DNA of 64,000 nucleotides from Symbiodinium microadriaticum (taxonomy: Eukaryota; Sar; Dinophyceae; Suessiales; Symbiodiniaceae): the NCBI GenBank assembly GCA_001939145.1, contig LSRX01000520.1, forward strand, positions 62,001-126,000, read 5' to 3'. Under the pieces are notes generated by a model, which saw only the letters and a list, made by a program, of their open reading frames with translations, searched no databases and was not told where the DNA came from. Position 1 is the stretch's first letter. Every line of letters begins with the position of its first letter. The translations under genes were made by a program, and so were the position numbers. Below, piece after piece: positions 44,001 to 56,700 of the stretch.

Positions 44001-47000
44001 TTGCACAGCTGCACTCCCAAGTCCAGGCTCCACTTTACCCTCGCATATGCACAGGAATCAAGGTGACGAATCTGCTTCCTTCATCTTTCCTGGTCATGTT
44101 TTCCAAATTGTCTCTCACTGCCGCTTCCGCCCCTGAAGCCGGGCCTTATTGCAGTGTGTTGCGACGTCTTGCCTTTCCAGGTGCTGCGCCACGCACCAGT
44201 CTCCAGTGTAACTGCGCAGTTTCATCTAGAGGCACAGTCATGGCACAGAGATCGATGCGTCTGCCTGCAAATGCGCAGTTGGCAAAGTCCACGCATCTGC
44301 GACGGCAGGTTCAGATTCCGGGACTGCTGGTGCTATTGGGCTGGCAGCGCTGTAACGGTTGACCTGGCACTGCCCTCAGCTGCAGTTGCCGAATTGCCGT
44401 TGGCATGCGGCCTCCTCAGAATAGCCGCAGGTTTTTGCCCTCGCATGCATGCGCTTAGCTCCAGAATATACGGCCAACGGAGCTGCGCGCCACCCGCATC
44501 GAAGCAGGCCTTAGTCTTTGGAGTGAGTTACCCGTCTCTCGCTAGGAGGACAGGCGGGTGGACCATCCCAAGCAGACGGATGACTTGAGATGCATTGCAG
44601 GGCTGAAGAGCTGTGGCAGGAAGGCGGGTCGGTGCCAGCACTCTCACTGAGACTTGCCAGCAGTGCAAGGTGGAGGCGGGCAGTGGGACAAGCCGGCACC
44701 AGAGTAGGCTGTTCCCTGGGTGCAGTCTTGATGCCCCGGCCAGGCCTGTCTCTTAGCTGCGATATGGCATTAGTACGGGCATCCAGCACACCCACAACCA
44801 GTCACGTGCCTTCTGCCAAGTAGTCCGTTTCTTCTGGAAGCTTCGGATCCTCCAGCTGCCTGCAGCAAGCAAGGATTCGGGGGTTATCATCAGCCGGAAG
44901 ACACCTGCCACTTTCGAGCGTTCCACTTCTTGGACACTTCCGGAAGATGCAGGCTACCGGTATGTTGAAAAACATTTAAGGGGATGTGCTTTTGAAACAC
45001 CTCCTGCCCAAGCACCTGCTGCTGCGTAGCCGGCAAGCTGGCCATCCAGACGCCCAGCAGCCACGACGAAGATCAGACAGCAAGGAGAAGAGGCATCCCG
45101 GTCCCGGTCGTCCCTCGCTTCCGAGTAGCCACCTCATCGCTAGAGAAGCTCTTCCTCATTATTTCCACCCAGGAAGGTCCTGGCATCGAAAGGCCTCTGA
45201 CAAGGCGAGGGCTTTCAAGTGCGCTGCGGCATCCGCCGGCTCCAGGCTTTGTCAGGGTTCATGAAGCCGCTGAAGTTGCTTCCCTCGGTCGCCGGGCACT
45301 AGCGAGCCGGCTGAGCATGCAACATGCCATGGGACCTCTCATGATCCGTGCAGGCGCTGGAGAGCGCGTGGATGTGGCACTTGTGAAGAGCTGCATGCAC
45401 TACCCGCAGCGGAGATGTGAGCCTCTTTGTGGAGATGACCGTTGCGGGTTCGTAGGCCAGCCACTGCACATCTGCCTTGCGCCGGGTCAATCAACAAAGG
45501 GTCCCATGAACGGCCCTGCTTTCTTTCGGACGCAGCCCTTGGCAAAAGCTTGGATGCCAGGATTAGAGACCTGTGGCACCTGCCGAAGGTGAAGTCAGCT
45601 CGAGAGCATCCAGTCACCCAACTTACCCAAGCCCTCAGAATCATGACAGCTGCCGAGAGATCCAGGACAGCCAGCACCAATGTGACGCTCTACACGCCCG
45701 GCTATTTGTTGACGCCCAGCATGGTGTCATGATTTGAGCTCGACCACATGTCGCCCAGGCGAAATGCCCAGCATGTGTATGCTGCTTGCAGATGTGCGAA
45801 GATGAGGCAAGCTGTCCCCGTCTCACGGCAGCCCGAGCCACAGCGGAAACTACTCAACACTGCTCCGCTTCCCCTAGAGACAAGACCAGCACCCTCGCGC
45901 ATGACCTGAACACGAATGCGACTGCATCTGCCATTCCTCGCATTGCCAAAGGCACCTTCCACCCAGTTGAACCAGTTGCCTGTGCCCATCCCCAGGGCTC
46001 GTTTGCTGCATCCCTTGCTTTTCGGGAACTTGCAGACTTTGCACGGCCAGGAGGTCTGACAGAATCTGATGTTGCATTTTGCAAGTTTTGCGACTGCAGT
46101 CTTCCAAGTCAGGACCGTATGCCGCGGAGCTGTTCCGCACCGCGGCTGAAGGTGCTCATTGTGAATCGCAGTCACGAGCACGGCGCCGAACGACAGGGCG
46201 CCTGTGCACGTACAGCACCAGCGGGTTGGTTTGGCCTCCCATTCTGCAGGGCTCGATGCGCATAGACACGAAGCGGCGTGCAGCTGGCCTTCTGTAGGTT
46301 TGGACGGTGTCTATGGCCACTGCCGGCGACTTCGGGCCACGCCACCTTTGCTGCGACTGCTTCGCATGTCTCATTTGGCTGACTTACTGTGCTCCACGCA
46401 TCGGTCGGCGTCCTGGGCCTCCCGCATAAACGTTTGGAGGTGGTTTTGGGCTTCCGCCTTTCAGCCTGCTGCGTTTCGTGCCCAGGCCAAGATCTCACGA
46501 CACTCCGGGCCTTGGCAAAAGCTATAGACGAGACAAGCTCACCAGTAAGATCTCCAAGCTATAGCTACGGTAGCTCAAGCTGTTCTCACGTTTAGACTTT
46601 GCAGAGTCTCCGCTGGGTGTTCACAGGTTCTGCAAGGTTCGGGGCGAGTCCGTCCCAACTCTGGCTGCGAAGCGCAGCCCGGTCCTGCCATAAGCTTGTC
46701 TCGTCGACAAAGCGCACTGAGACACTGAGGAAGATGCACGCCGCCAAGCTGCGACACTCCAAACGAGAATTCCTGAGAGTCAAGCCTGCGATCGTGCATG
46801 GCTTCCGGGAGCGTGCCAGGCAATTGTCCAGGAGGACGAACATCTTACGCCAGGCTCCCTGACGATCAAACATGTGAACGTGCCGAAAATGCTCAGCACA
46901 TCCACCAGCTGCGCTGTCCAAGCGCTGCTCCTCCTTTTTGTGGACATCATGTCGAGGGCCGAAGTGCAGCCGCTCCGGACAGACACCCTGGGGACCCCCA

Positions 47001-48089
47001 GAAGGCCCACGCTGTCGGCAGTTGCGTGGACCCAGCCCGTTCCCACAGCCGTGCGGCATAGTGCCGGGAGTGTGGCCACGGCAAAGGGCCGCGTGGCGCG
47101 CGCTTTTGTTGCTTGTGCCCCGCCACTTCGGGAGTCTGTCTCCTTCTTGAGCATGGAGAATCTCTTCCTACAGTGCGCGCCCTCGAGGAGGCACCGAGAA
47201 GTAGGCTCAGGCCTAGGCCACATGAGGTGTGGAAAAGTGCTCCTGCAACCGAGGCAAGCAGTTCGCCTGAGTGCACCAGGCTTTGTCCTGTCACCACCAC
47301 CTTCGTTCCCTCTGCACTGTGGAGCAGCATCCCGACTTGTTTCGAGGTCCTCGCTGGCAGCCCGGAGTGACCTTGCCATGCCAGCTATGCCGTGCGGGGA
47401 AGGATCGCAGGCAGCGAAGTGCTTCTCAGTCGAAGTCCCTGTGAAAGTGGGCGACCTTCGCTAAGCTTGAGCATAGGATCCCCAGCACCAGCAAATCTTT
47501 CGCGGCCAGTGCCAACCAAGCCAAGAATCCGGCAGTCTGGCGGTCTTCGATCTTCTGTTTGCAGCTCGATCCGATCCTGTCAAGTGGCTGGTTGTTGCAA
47601 TCAGCTGCGGGACCTACAGCCTAGGGTCGGGAACGTCAAAATCCCGGAGCCACTGAGCCACGACGATCTTGGGTCTCTTCTTCTTTGTGCCGCCTTGCAC
47701 CCGTCAAGGCTTGACTGTGAACAGAAGGTTTTCGTGAGTGCCGCCGCCCGTCTTAGCTTCTGCCGGCCTAGGTGCCTGTACTCCGACGACTTGATCCTGG
47801 AGACCGCGCAGCAGGGAGCCTCTAACTTGCTTTCCTGCGGATTCAATCACACCGGGCTTTCAGGCCCCACTCATTACTGGCTGCCTTCATTCCTGGCGCC
47901 TTTTCCTGCCTGTTCTGTTCCGCGCACCAGTGCCGGAATTTAATCCAGACGTCCGTTCAATCTATCCATCAAGGCTCGGACCTGGCCGGCGAGAGCGTCC
48001 AGCCGATCCGAGTGCCATCATCGAGCAGCCCATCGGCATTTGTAGCCGATCTCAAGAGAACATTAAGTGTGGAATCAGAACACCAGCTT
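41029..48089. other. Long stretch without a recognisable gene
   Basis: Open frames of up to 244 codons (41434-42168 plus) occur without motifs, with competing frames on the other strand. Except for the short repeat listed separately at 42583, nothing structured is seen. Confidence 0.4.
42583..42610 (+). repeat. Two-copy 15-bp tandem repeat
   Basis: CCCATGTTCTGAG occurs at 42583-42595 and at 42598-42610, separated by AT. Confidence 0.85.
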
Positions 48090-48152
48090 CCGAACGGACA
48101 TAGCCCGCTCCCGAACGGACATAGCGAGGCCCCGATTCCAAACGGACACAGC
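48090..48152 (+). repeat. Three-copy minisatellite, unit 21-27 bp
   Basis: CCGAACGGACATAGC at 48090-48104 and 48111-48125, and CCAAACGGACACAGC at 48138-48152. The spacing is 21 then 27 bases, always a multiple of three. In one frame (open 48012-48320) each copy reads PNGHS. Keeping the frame hints at past coding, but no protein family is recognised. Confidence 0.75.
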
Positions 48153-49020
48153 GAGACCCGAAATGGAATCACCAAGTGTGCAGCTCGCCAGGTTGCTGCT
48201 ACCATTTTCCGTTTTGCAGCAGGTACACCAGCATCCATCAGCCACTCCACCATCCATCCCGACGTCAGTCCTGCATACCCGGATACAGGCCTGATGAAAT
48301 CTGGCATGCTTCCAGGGTGAACCAAATCAAGCACAAGACTTGGGTTCCAGTGGTATTCGTCATCCGGACGTGTCGTGCACTTTGCAGGCCAAGGTGCACG
48401 GCTCTTCGAAGAAATTTGTGGGAGGCCACTTCGCCCCAGCAGCAGCTGCACAAAGCCGGACTCCAGAAAGTTGCTCGGGGTCGCCGTCAGGGCCACATGG
48501 GCTGCCTTATGTTGGCACCTATGGAACTCTCAGATTCCTCACTTCTGCGCCAGCCGCTGAAGGTTCGCATAATTTTCCATTGCTCTGCTGCGCCTTCTGT
48601 GCTCGGCCGCAAGCTGTGCACAAAATTCCCCCGACCTCCTGCAACTGCAAGTCGCATGTTCGCCTGCATGCTTCGGCCTGAGTGTCACCCCTTTCCCACA
48701 CCAAGTTCTGCACGCAGCGCGCCCTTGCGCTCTTTGCCCATGTTGACCGCAGCGCCGTGGCAACTGCCCTGCCGAAGGGAGAGCTCCAGAACTCATCCAA
48801 GGATTCCACCAATCTTTGAAGACCTGCCGGGTTCCGAGAACTGGTGCCGCCCCTGCCACTTCATCGGCTTTGGCTGCGGGCAATGCAAGCCATTTGCCCC
48901 AGCCATCCCCCTGACGCCTCCGAGGGACTGCACACACCAGCCTGCGCATCCTGCGCCTCCGCCTGCTGCGCAAGCTTCCAGGCAGGGCGGCACTGGGGAG
49001 TCAGAGCATGTCGGTCTATG

Positions 49021-49050
49021 CTCCCTAGCTAGCTCCCTAGCTAGCTGAGC
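49021..49050 (+). repeat. Tandem CTCCCTAGCTAG with palindromic cores
   Basis: Two exact copies of the 12-mer at 49021-49032 and 49033-49044, each holding the palindrome CTAGCTAG. Confidence 0.85.
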
Positions 49051-49189
49051 TTCTACCCGCCACATGCCGCAAATACCTGTCCTTTACAGAAGCGCAGACT
49101 CCATGTGTAAGATCAATGTCGAGACTCTCAAGATGCATGAGGCATAGTGGGACTGTTTCCTCCGTCGGGAGCCATTTAGGGCAAATTGG

Positions 49190-49780
49190 AACGACAGGGG
49201 GCTTGACTCGCCCCGTAAGCCTGGGAGGAGAAGAGAGGAGAAAGAAAGCGAGAGAGCGATAGAGCCCTTGGTTTTGCTTGCTGTCTCTCAACGTTAAACG
49301 TTGCCTTGGTTGTGCGGTGCTTTCTCTCCACGCCCCACCAAAACGGTCGGGGGCGCCAAGAGTGCGCGGGCGAGGGGAGCAACCCCCGAGCCCGGAACCC
49401 TGGTGAAAGAAAGAGAGAGACGAAAGTCGGGGCTTTCAACGAGGAGAACTGTAGCACAGCCGAACAAAGCGGAGGGGGAGGAGAGTGTACTTTGGGAGAC
49501 CTGCTTAGTTTAGTACGATGTACCTCTGAAGCTGTGTTGGTGGAGCTTACTCTCCTCTTTAAGCTTGGGCAGTGGGCCACCCTGCTTCCCCGTTCGCTCC
49601 ACTCCAAAACAGGGGTGCGCTGACGCGCAGGGGAAGGGGAGACTCCTTCCTCAGGCCCGCAGAAAGAAAGAGAGGGACCAGAGACAGACGAGAGCGAGAG
49701 GCAGACAGAAAGACGGAGAGTCGTCTAGGGGACGGCTGGCGACTTTGAAAGTTGAAAGTTCGATGTCCCAGCAACCTGGT
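49190..49780. repeat. Diverged tandem repeat with GAAAGAAAGAGAG cores
   Basis: GA-rich cores occur near 49233, 49408 and 49664. The sequence before the second core (from CTCCACGCCCCACCAAAACG near 49328) resembles that before the third (from CTCCACTCCAAAACAGGGG near 49597), about 265 bases apart. A shorter version precedes the first core. Minus-strand open frames at 49176-49607 and 49559-49774 give similar peptides because of the repeat. I see no gene. Confidence 0.6.
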
Positions 49781-52700
49781 CGGAGTGGTCCCTCAAACCT
49801 GCGGATCGATGGGTTATGGATGCTTTTTTGTGCGCCAAAAATAGCCTCGACAGGAAACACAGGCAGCATACAAGCATTTCGTGAAGACGACTGCGTCAGG
49901 CCCAGGACGAAAACCTCCGACAAGAGCAGTGTTTTCTTCTCCTAGCTGCGCATAGCGGCATAGCCTGGGCATAGGCTCGAGCAGGAGAGCGTGGAACGTA
50001 TCAATAATTCGGCAAAGAGATACGGTGAGGAGGCTTATACTCCGGGTGCAGCACTGCTCCCACTTGCGTTTTGAACTTGGCCCAAACAGCTAAGTAGAAC
50101 GTGCGCGAATGGCGTGAGTGTACAGCGTAAACATCAAAGATGCCTCGGCATCCCTCCAGATGATTACCTCTCAGTGGCGACCAGCAGTGTAGCAACACTT
50201 GCAATACATCGATCTGTGGTTTTGGCACAATGCGCGCTCGACAGCAGTTCTCGTTCCCAGCTCTGTGTTTGCATCCGGCCCGACTTTCTCTGGTTGTTCG
50301 AACACTGGATCATCCATGTGGGTTGAGGTTCTGCCGCCGCCGCTTTTCTGGCCGCAGCCGCCAACACTTCTCAGATCTTATACAGGAAACCAGAAAACGC
50401 TTCCGGAAGGCATAAGCGCACAGGTGCGAAGCCAGAACGACGCTGTGTGTTTCGGGCGCAAAATAGCCATACTTGTACCTGAAGGAAACGCTCCTATTGC
50501 GCATACCGAAGCCCGCCCAACAGACCATCAAGGAGTTTCTTCCATTGGTGAGTCATGGGACCCAGTAAAGCCGAGATAGAGGACTTCTGGACCGTGTGCT
50601 TATTAGTAACCATACCTGGAAGGTGTGCGGTTTGTGGTTTCGGCGGGGCAACGCGGATGAGCGACCGGAACGTCGGCTTCCATAATCTGGCGCTGTGCCG
50701 GGCTCAGATGGGGGGGGGGGTCTGGTGTTGGGATGGCAGGTCGTCTTCCCTTCTTGGCAGCTTTAGGAGTTGAGGCTCACTACGGATCAGCTATGATTCA
50801 ACACTAGGTTCGTCCAGTCACCCCACTTCTCACCCTAGCCCTGGACCCCATGGTGCCTCCCTTCAAACGCCTCTTCTTTTCCTAGTGTTCCCAGTGCGCA
50901 GAGATGTGCGTTCGCAATTCAAATCCTCGTTGTATCATGCTCAGATGGAGAAGCAAAGCCGCCCTGTGCAGCTCTCGAAACACGCTCTCCTGCAGGGTGC
51001 TCGCTGCAGACCAAGTCTGGAGTGTCGATCCACCAGACGAGATCCGGCCCCATGGCTTTGGAGCCTTACATGGGGCTTTGAGGTTGAATGGTAAGTCGAT
51101 ACACAGCTCGTCTCTGCCCTTCTTCGGTGTGTCATTGTTGGCCGGTCTCGTGCTGCAGCAGCACCAGCCGTAGTGGTAAGCTGCGAGACTAGCTGTAGTT
51201 ACAGTACTAGTAGCTGAAATGAAACAGTTCAGCAGCCGAAACACCCCTGCACAGCTAGGCTCCAGGGCTTGCTGTCCGTCGCACAGAACCTGGTTTCCAC
51301 CCCTTGGCTGGCATACCTCCTTCGCGAGACGTGCCTCGGGCATGGCATTGACAATTACTTGCAGAGCGAATTTGAAAGGCTTTCACAGTTGAGGCTTAGT
51401 TCTAGACTGCAGCCAGGTGCTACGACATGTCTGAGCTCGTGATTGTGGGCTGGCAACTTGGCGCTGTCTGTCACCGCCTCGCTTCACCTGTGGGTCGTAG
51501 AGGTTTTGCTGAATCCAGAAAGGCCTGCATGATATGGTGCCAGCCGCAGGCGGCGCGTAAGCGTTCGACAAATTCCGTTATTCTTCCGTACGGCGTACGA
51601 ATTGAACTCTGCGTCTCAGGGGATTGACTTAGTGTTTCTTTAACATGGTTTTCCTTGACAGGAACTCAGAGACGTTTCTGCTTCGTCTTCGTGTTTGTCG
51701 CGCATCCTCCGAAGAGTGCTTCAGCCTGCGCCTTTTTGTAGCTCCCCTCCGCCATCAGGGGTCTGTTGGATTAAACAGATAACCATCATTCTGGAGGTAA
51801 CACGGCCACATAGATTGCACGATGCTTTAGATGACAGCCACATCGGAACTCATCGGGAATGAAATGACGGATCGACCTTGAATCTTCTAGAGTCCAGAGT
51901 TTGCAAGGAGCCCAGGTGAAAAAACAGAATTGCCCTGAAGACATACAGCGATGCGTCCCCCCACACCGCATCCGAGTCCCAATTCGACAAAGCGGAATCA
52001 CCTCATGAACGGTCGGATCTTGAACGCTGCAAGGAGCTTTGGCAATCATTTCGCATGCCATGCTTCGCGGCAGTTGGAGGCACGGCATGGTTCGGTGATC
52101 GTAGACGGGCCTCGTGACAAAGGTTACATGTAGCCATGTTAGTAGGTGTGAAGGACTTGGCGTGTCGATCTGGGATGGGAAACCGAGTGACGGTGACGGC
52201 GCTATGTGCCGTTCGGCAGGTTTGAAAGTCATCATGTGTGTTATCACGGTTCGTTTTCCGAGTTGGCATAAATCACAAAACATTGTATGTTGTTTTTTGT
52301 CTGTTGTTTGTCATAGTTTGCAGGTGATGCAAGAGGGCAGAAGCTAAGATTTAAGAAGCGCTAGCAAGCAGGCCGTTTTCAATCGCTAGCCTGTGCTGAC
52401 CAGCAGTTGCCTCCCAGCATCTTCCCGCAGAGAACATTGAGAAGAAAAGGGGAGGTGCCAACCGAACCCTTCGTCCTTCACAAAACGGTCAAGTTGGTGA
52501 TGTGCCGTTGCGGTTTAGATTGTCGCAGCATCTGTTCCCTCATGTTGCTGTCCAGGCTGCTGGAATACGCCTGCGCGGTATATGCACGTTGGATGATCGG
52601 TGCCTCGGAGGGCTTATGCAGCTTTGAATCTCAACAGCGGACAACACACCGCGAATTTACCGAGGGCTTCGAAGCCCGCGCACGATGAGTTTGACTGGGA

Positions 52701-53760
52701 GTTCGTTGCCCAGACTCGGCACCTGGGCAATGTGAGCATGTGCTGGGTGCAAGCTTTTTACCCTAAGCCACGAGCCTGACACCACCGATTGCAAGTCTCG
52801 TGCCCGGCCGCGCCTGAACCTTGCTGAACTTGATTTTAACGTGACACAACGGCCCCGATGCAAGCGGTACATAGGCCCTAGGCTAGAAAGGCGAGAACTA
52901 AATGCAAGTGGTGATGTCCATGGCTACAGCTTGGCAAGATAGATCTACATACCACCCCATGCAACTGGACAAGTTGACACCTCTGTGAAAGTGTTCAAGC
53001 AGAATCTTCACTCAAGCTTCGTAAGCCTGCATCTTCTCTTTCGGGACCCAGGCCTCGCGTGCGCCTTCTTGCGGTCGCCATGGAGTTTATCAGTCCGATG
53101 AAGTTTGTGAGAAAAGAGTTCGGCGACTGAGCTGACCCAGAACAGAGGCATAGGTCAGATGTTTCGATACAGCATTTAAGACTTACCAATATACCTGGAC
53201 AATCCTGGACATGCAGACCACACAGAGACAAGACTCCGAAGTCGACAGCTTGCCGTGTCTCAAATCCCGAACTTCTAGTTGAGGATGTTCTGGGATGCAG
53301 AGACGAGAGCGCAAAAAGCTGCAGAGAGACGAGCTCATTTGCCTCCTGAGGCCTCGATCCTGTTCGATTCTTTGGGGCCAACTACGTCTCTTGGTGGATA
53401 CAGGGGCTTCCTGGGTGCCTGTGATTCCGATTTGGATTTCTGTGGGAGCACCGAACACGGTCTTCTTCAGGATTCATTTCGATGTCTCGTGGCAACACGA
53501 GTCCTTGCCCAGGCTTGTACAGTAGGATCTATGCTCGGAGCTCACTCACCGACGTTGACCGTTTCTGCTTCCCTTCTCGGCGCAAAGCTTCCCGAGGAGA
53601 TGGCCGCGAAGCGCGCTCTGACCTTCGCGACATCGATGAAAATTTGGTCTCCAGGCTCTAACGAGACTTCGGTTTCGACAGGTCTTCGGCGAGAAATTGT
53701 GGTTCCATCGGGGTTGAGGCATTGTGCTCGTGGGCGAGGGCCGCGCATGTATTTGCAAAT
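49781..53760. other. No gene seen
   Basis: Open frames without motifs. A run of 11 G lies at 50710-50720. Confidence 0.4.
50710..50720 (+). repeat. Homopolymer (G)11
   Basis: Eleven consecutive G bases. Confidence 0.95.
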
Positions 53761-53782
53761 CTCTCTCTCTCTCTCTCTCTCT
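53761..53782 (+). repeat. (CT)11 microsatellite
   Basis: Pure CT dinucleotide run followed by TTTACTCTCTTTCTGC. Confidence 0.95.
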
Positions 53783-56700
53783 TTTACTCTCTTTCTGCTC
53801 TTGTGTGTGTGTAAGCGGTATCTGTACCTCGACCTGGGGGTATCTTAAAGGCAGTACACTTGAATGTGTCGACTGACTTCCAACTTCGCATTACAGGAAG
53901 ACACCTTTGTCACAATCCTACTCCAGCATGCATTCACTGCCATGGCCATGTAAAGCAAACGGCAAACCGTTGCGACGGCACTCAGCAATGGCCTGACACG
54001 CCACGGCACCCGAGGTTCGACGAATCCGCCCACCACAGCGCCGAAGCCCGAGTGTCTTGAGATCGTAAAGTATCGGGTTCGCCTGTAATCCCAAGGAGAA
54101 CCAGCACCCCAGCAGATTCAAGTCACGTCTCGAGACGCGCGCTCAGATCGCAGCGGTCGATGTGTGGGACATCCGTGAACGTCTCCATGCACACTGCCGT
54201 CCGTCGCGGAGGCACCGTGCGCTTGCCTGTGGTGGCTGTGAGTCTGCCTGGGGGGCTGGGAGGTTCCAGATGTTGGGGTTGTGCAGGTGAGATGGCTGCA
54301 AAGCAGCCTCAGAGCCAGAAGTAATTCATCAGCAGCGCAACAGCAATAAGCAAGCGAAGCATGAGGTCTAGTCATCTAGTCCTGCTGCGAAGACTGGCAG
54401 CCGTGCTCTTTACAGTATGCTCTCTGACTTAACCCTGCAATGCGGGTTCGTCCTAGTTAGGTGGGAGGCAAGAAAAGTCCAAGACCCCGCCACAATGCGA
54501 CAGGCGTCGCAGGCGGCTTCCAAGGGTTGCACAAAGGCTGGGCGTTCGAGTGGTCTTGCGGCTTTATGAGGCTTTGTGGCTTTGTGCATCCAAAAATAGC
54601 TGGGTTCCAGGTTGGCCTTCGGTAGCCATCTGAAGCTTTGGTTCTTGTTCACATGACGGCCGAAGTCGAATGCTGGTGATCCATGCCGACCAGCCTTTTC
54701 GATCTTGCCTCCAAGCATGTCCTGTGTAGCATGGCCTCATTTTCCAAACCTTTCCAGTCCTTTCACTGCAAGACACGTGAACACAATTTGCTCGCAGACG
54801 ATCCTGGCCGGGGTGCTTACCATCGAGACACCAAAGGCCTTGTGTCGAAAGGTTTTGATGCCTAGGTCCACGGTGCATTGGATTTTCGACATGGGCTTGG
54901 TTGGGGATCAGCTGACTACCTGAGGCGCGCAGTTGTGGGCAGACGGGGGGTCAGGCAGAGCAAGGGCGGAACTGTCGAGCTTCGCAACACCAATTGAGCG
55001 CAGCAGGGAAGTTGACAACCGGAAGACAGCACATTTGCGTAATGCAGCTGAGGTTTTTTTGCTTCCCGATCGTCTTTGATACTCGCTTTAATCTATTAGG
55101 AACGGTTCTTGGCCCAAATCAGAATCACGGGGCTCCCATGCCTTGTAAGTTCCTGCGACTGCAGCGCACGGTCTGTCCCCTGTCAGTAGCTATCCCTGTC
55201 TGTTTCGATGCCGCTCTGCTCTGCTTCCGGCTGCCTCTCGCGACATTCGTGTCCACATCAATTCTACTAAGCTTAAGCTTTGTTAGGAATTACAAGAAGC
55301 CGAGCAACAACTCGTGTTTGCATCGACACAAATCCGGATAGTTTGCTCCTCCTGCAACCGTATGCCGTGCAAATCACCAGTATCACAACTCTGCCCACTC
55401 ATGCCAGGTGCATCGACGACTACTTCGGCCGTGCCGTGACAGTCATTGAGCTGGAGTGCATGGAGGAACCTGGTCTTGAGCATTCAGTCTTTTGCGGATC
55501 GTTCTAGGTTTGCCTGGCCTTTCGCTTTCGATTTGCTCTGGCACCCCAGGCTGTGAGCGGGAGAGAGCTCGGCAAGAGGCTGACAGCCGGCTGAGGCCCA
55601 GTGCGAAGATTCGGGTTGGTTTTGGGGTTGCAGTGTTGAAGCGAAGGCTTGCAGCTTCAGATTGGTTGAGTGCAGCATGTGCAAGTGTAGCGACGAAGGT
55701 TTGTCTTGCGGGCCCTTACCGCAGCAAGTAAACGACGATAGGCGCACCCCTCTAGTCTCGTGGCAGGAACATGCAAAGAGGTTCGTATACAATGGACTAG
55801 CCCTTCTCGATGGTTTCACCAAAACAGGAAACTCTTGTAATGGAAACGTGTCGGGGTGTGTGTGTGTGTGTATGTGCGCAGCTTGTCAAGGAGTGAAAGC
55901 TCTGGTAACGCAGGAGCCCCCGATGTTTTCGGAAGAGGAGAAGAGACGATCTTCTGGATGTAGAGCTCCGCCCCCAAAATTTGGATCATGCGCCAATGCC
56001 AGAGGCCAGAGGCAGTGTTGTAGTTTGCATAAATGTGTCAAGTGTCTACATATCTGATTATTCTTGTAAGAGAATGCGAGAAGACCCCACCAGAAGCCTG
56101 TGGACGGCGACCCTAACCTCTGGGCTCGTTTCGGAAACTGGGACTCTCGTTTAAAGTGTTTCACCTCATCCAACTACGCAGCAATAACCTCGCCTGGCTT
56201 GCCCGCGTGTGAGCGCCGAACCTCCGGGCTCTTCTTTTTCATACGGTTTAACGTAAGCAATGCAAAACCTTGAAACAGCAATCCAGGTCGTCAGTAGAAG
56301 TATTCAGAAAGATTCTTCCGCGTCTCATGTAGTGGTTTCGCTTGATTTAAATTGGTTCTCAATCTTGCGCCTGGCTGCGAGGCTCTGGAAGGGCATGCGG
56401 AGCTAAGAGGACTCAGAATGGCAAGATTTGATGCGGAGAGGCTTCTGTACAGTCCATCAAAGCAGCAGGGCCGTAAGCTGCCCGCTTTCATCTGCCGGAT
56501 GGAGCTTTTGCATGTCTCACGTATTTTCTTGTCTGCATTGCCATCGTCCAAGGAAGAACCGTTCTGTCACTCCGCTGCATTGCCCACATCGATTTACATA
56601 GTAGAAGTCGGACCAGCAGCTCGAGCGCTGGGCGCAAGAAAAACAGTGCGGGCGGCGTGTGGAGTCTAAACCACCTGCAGACCCGCCTTCCGGTCCCCAA

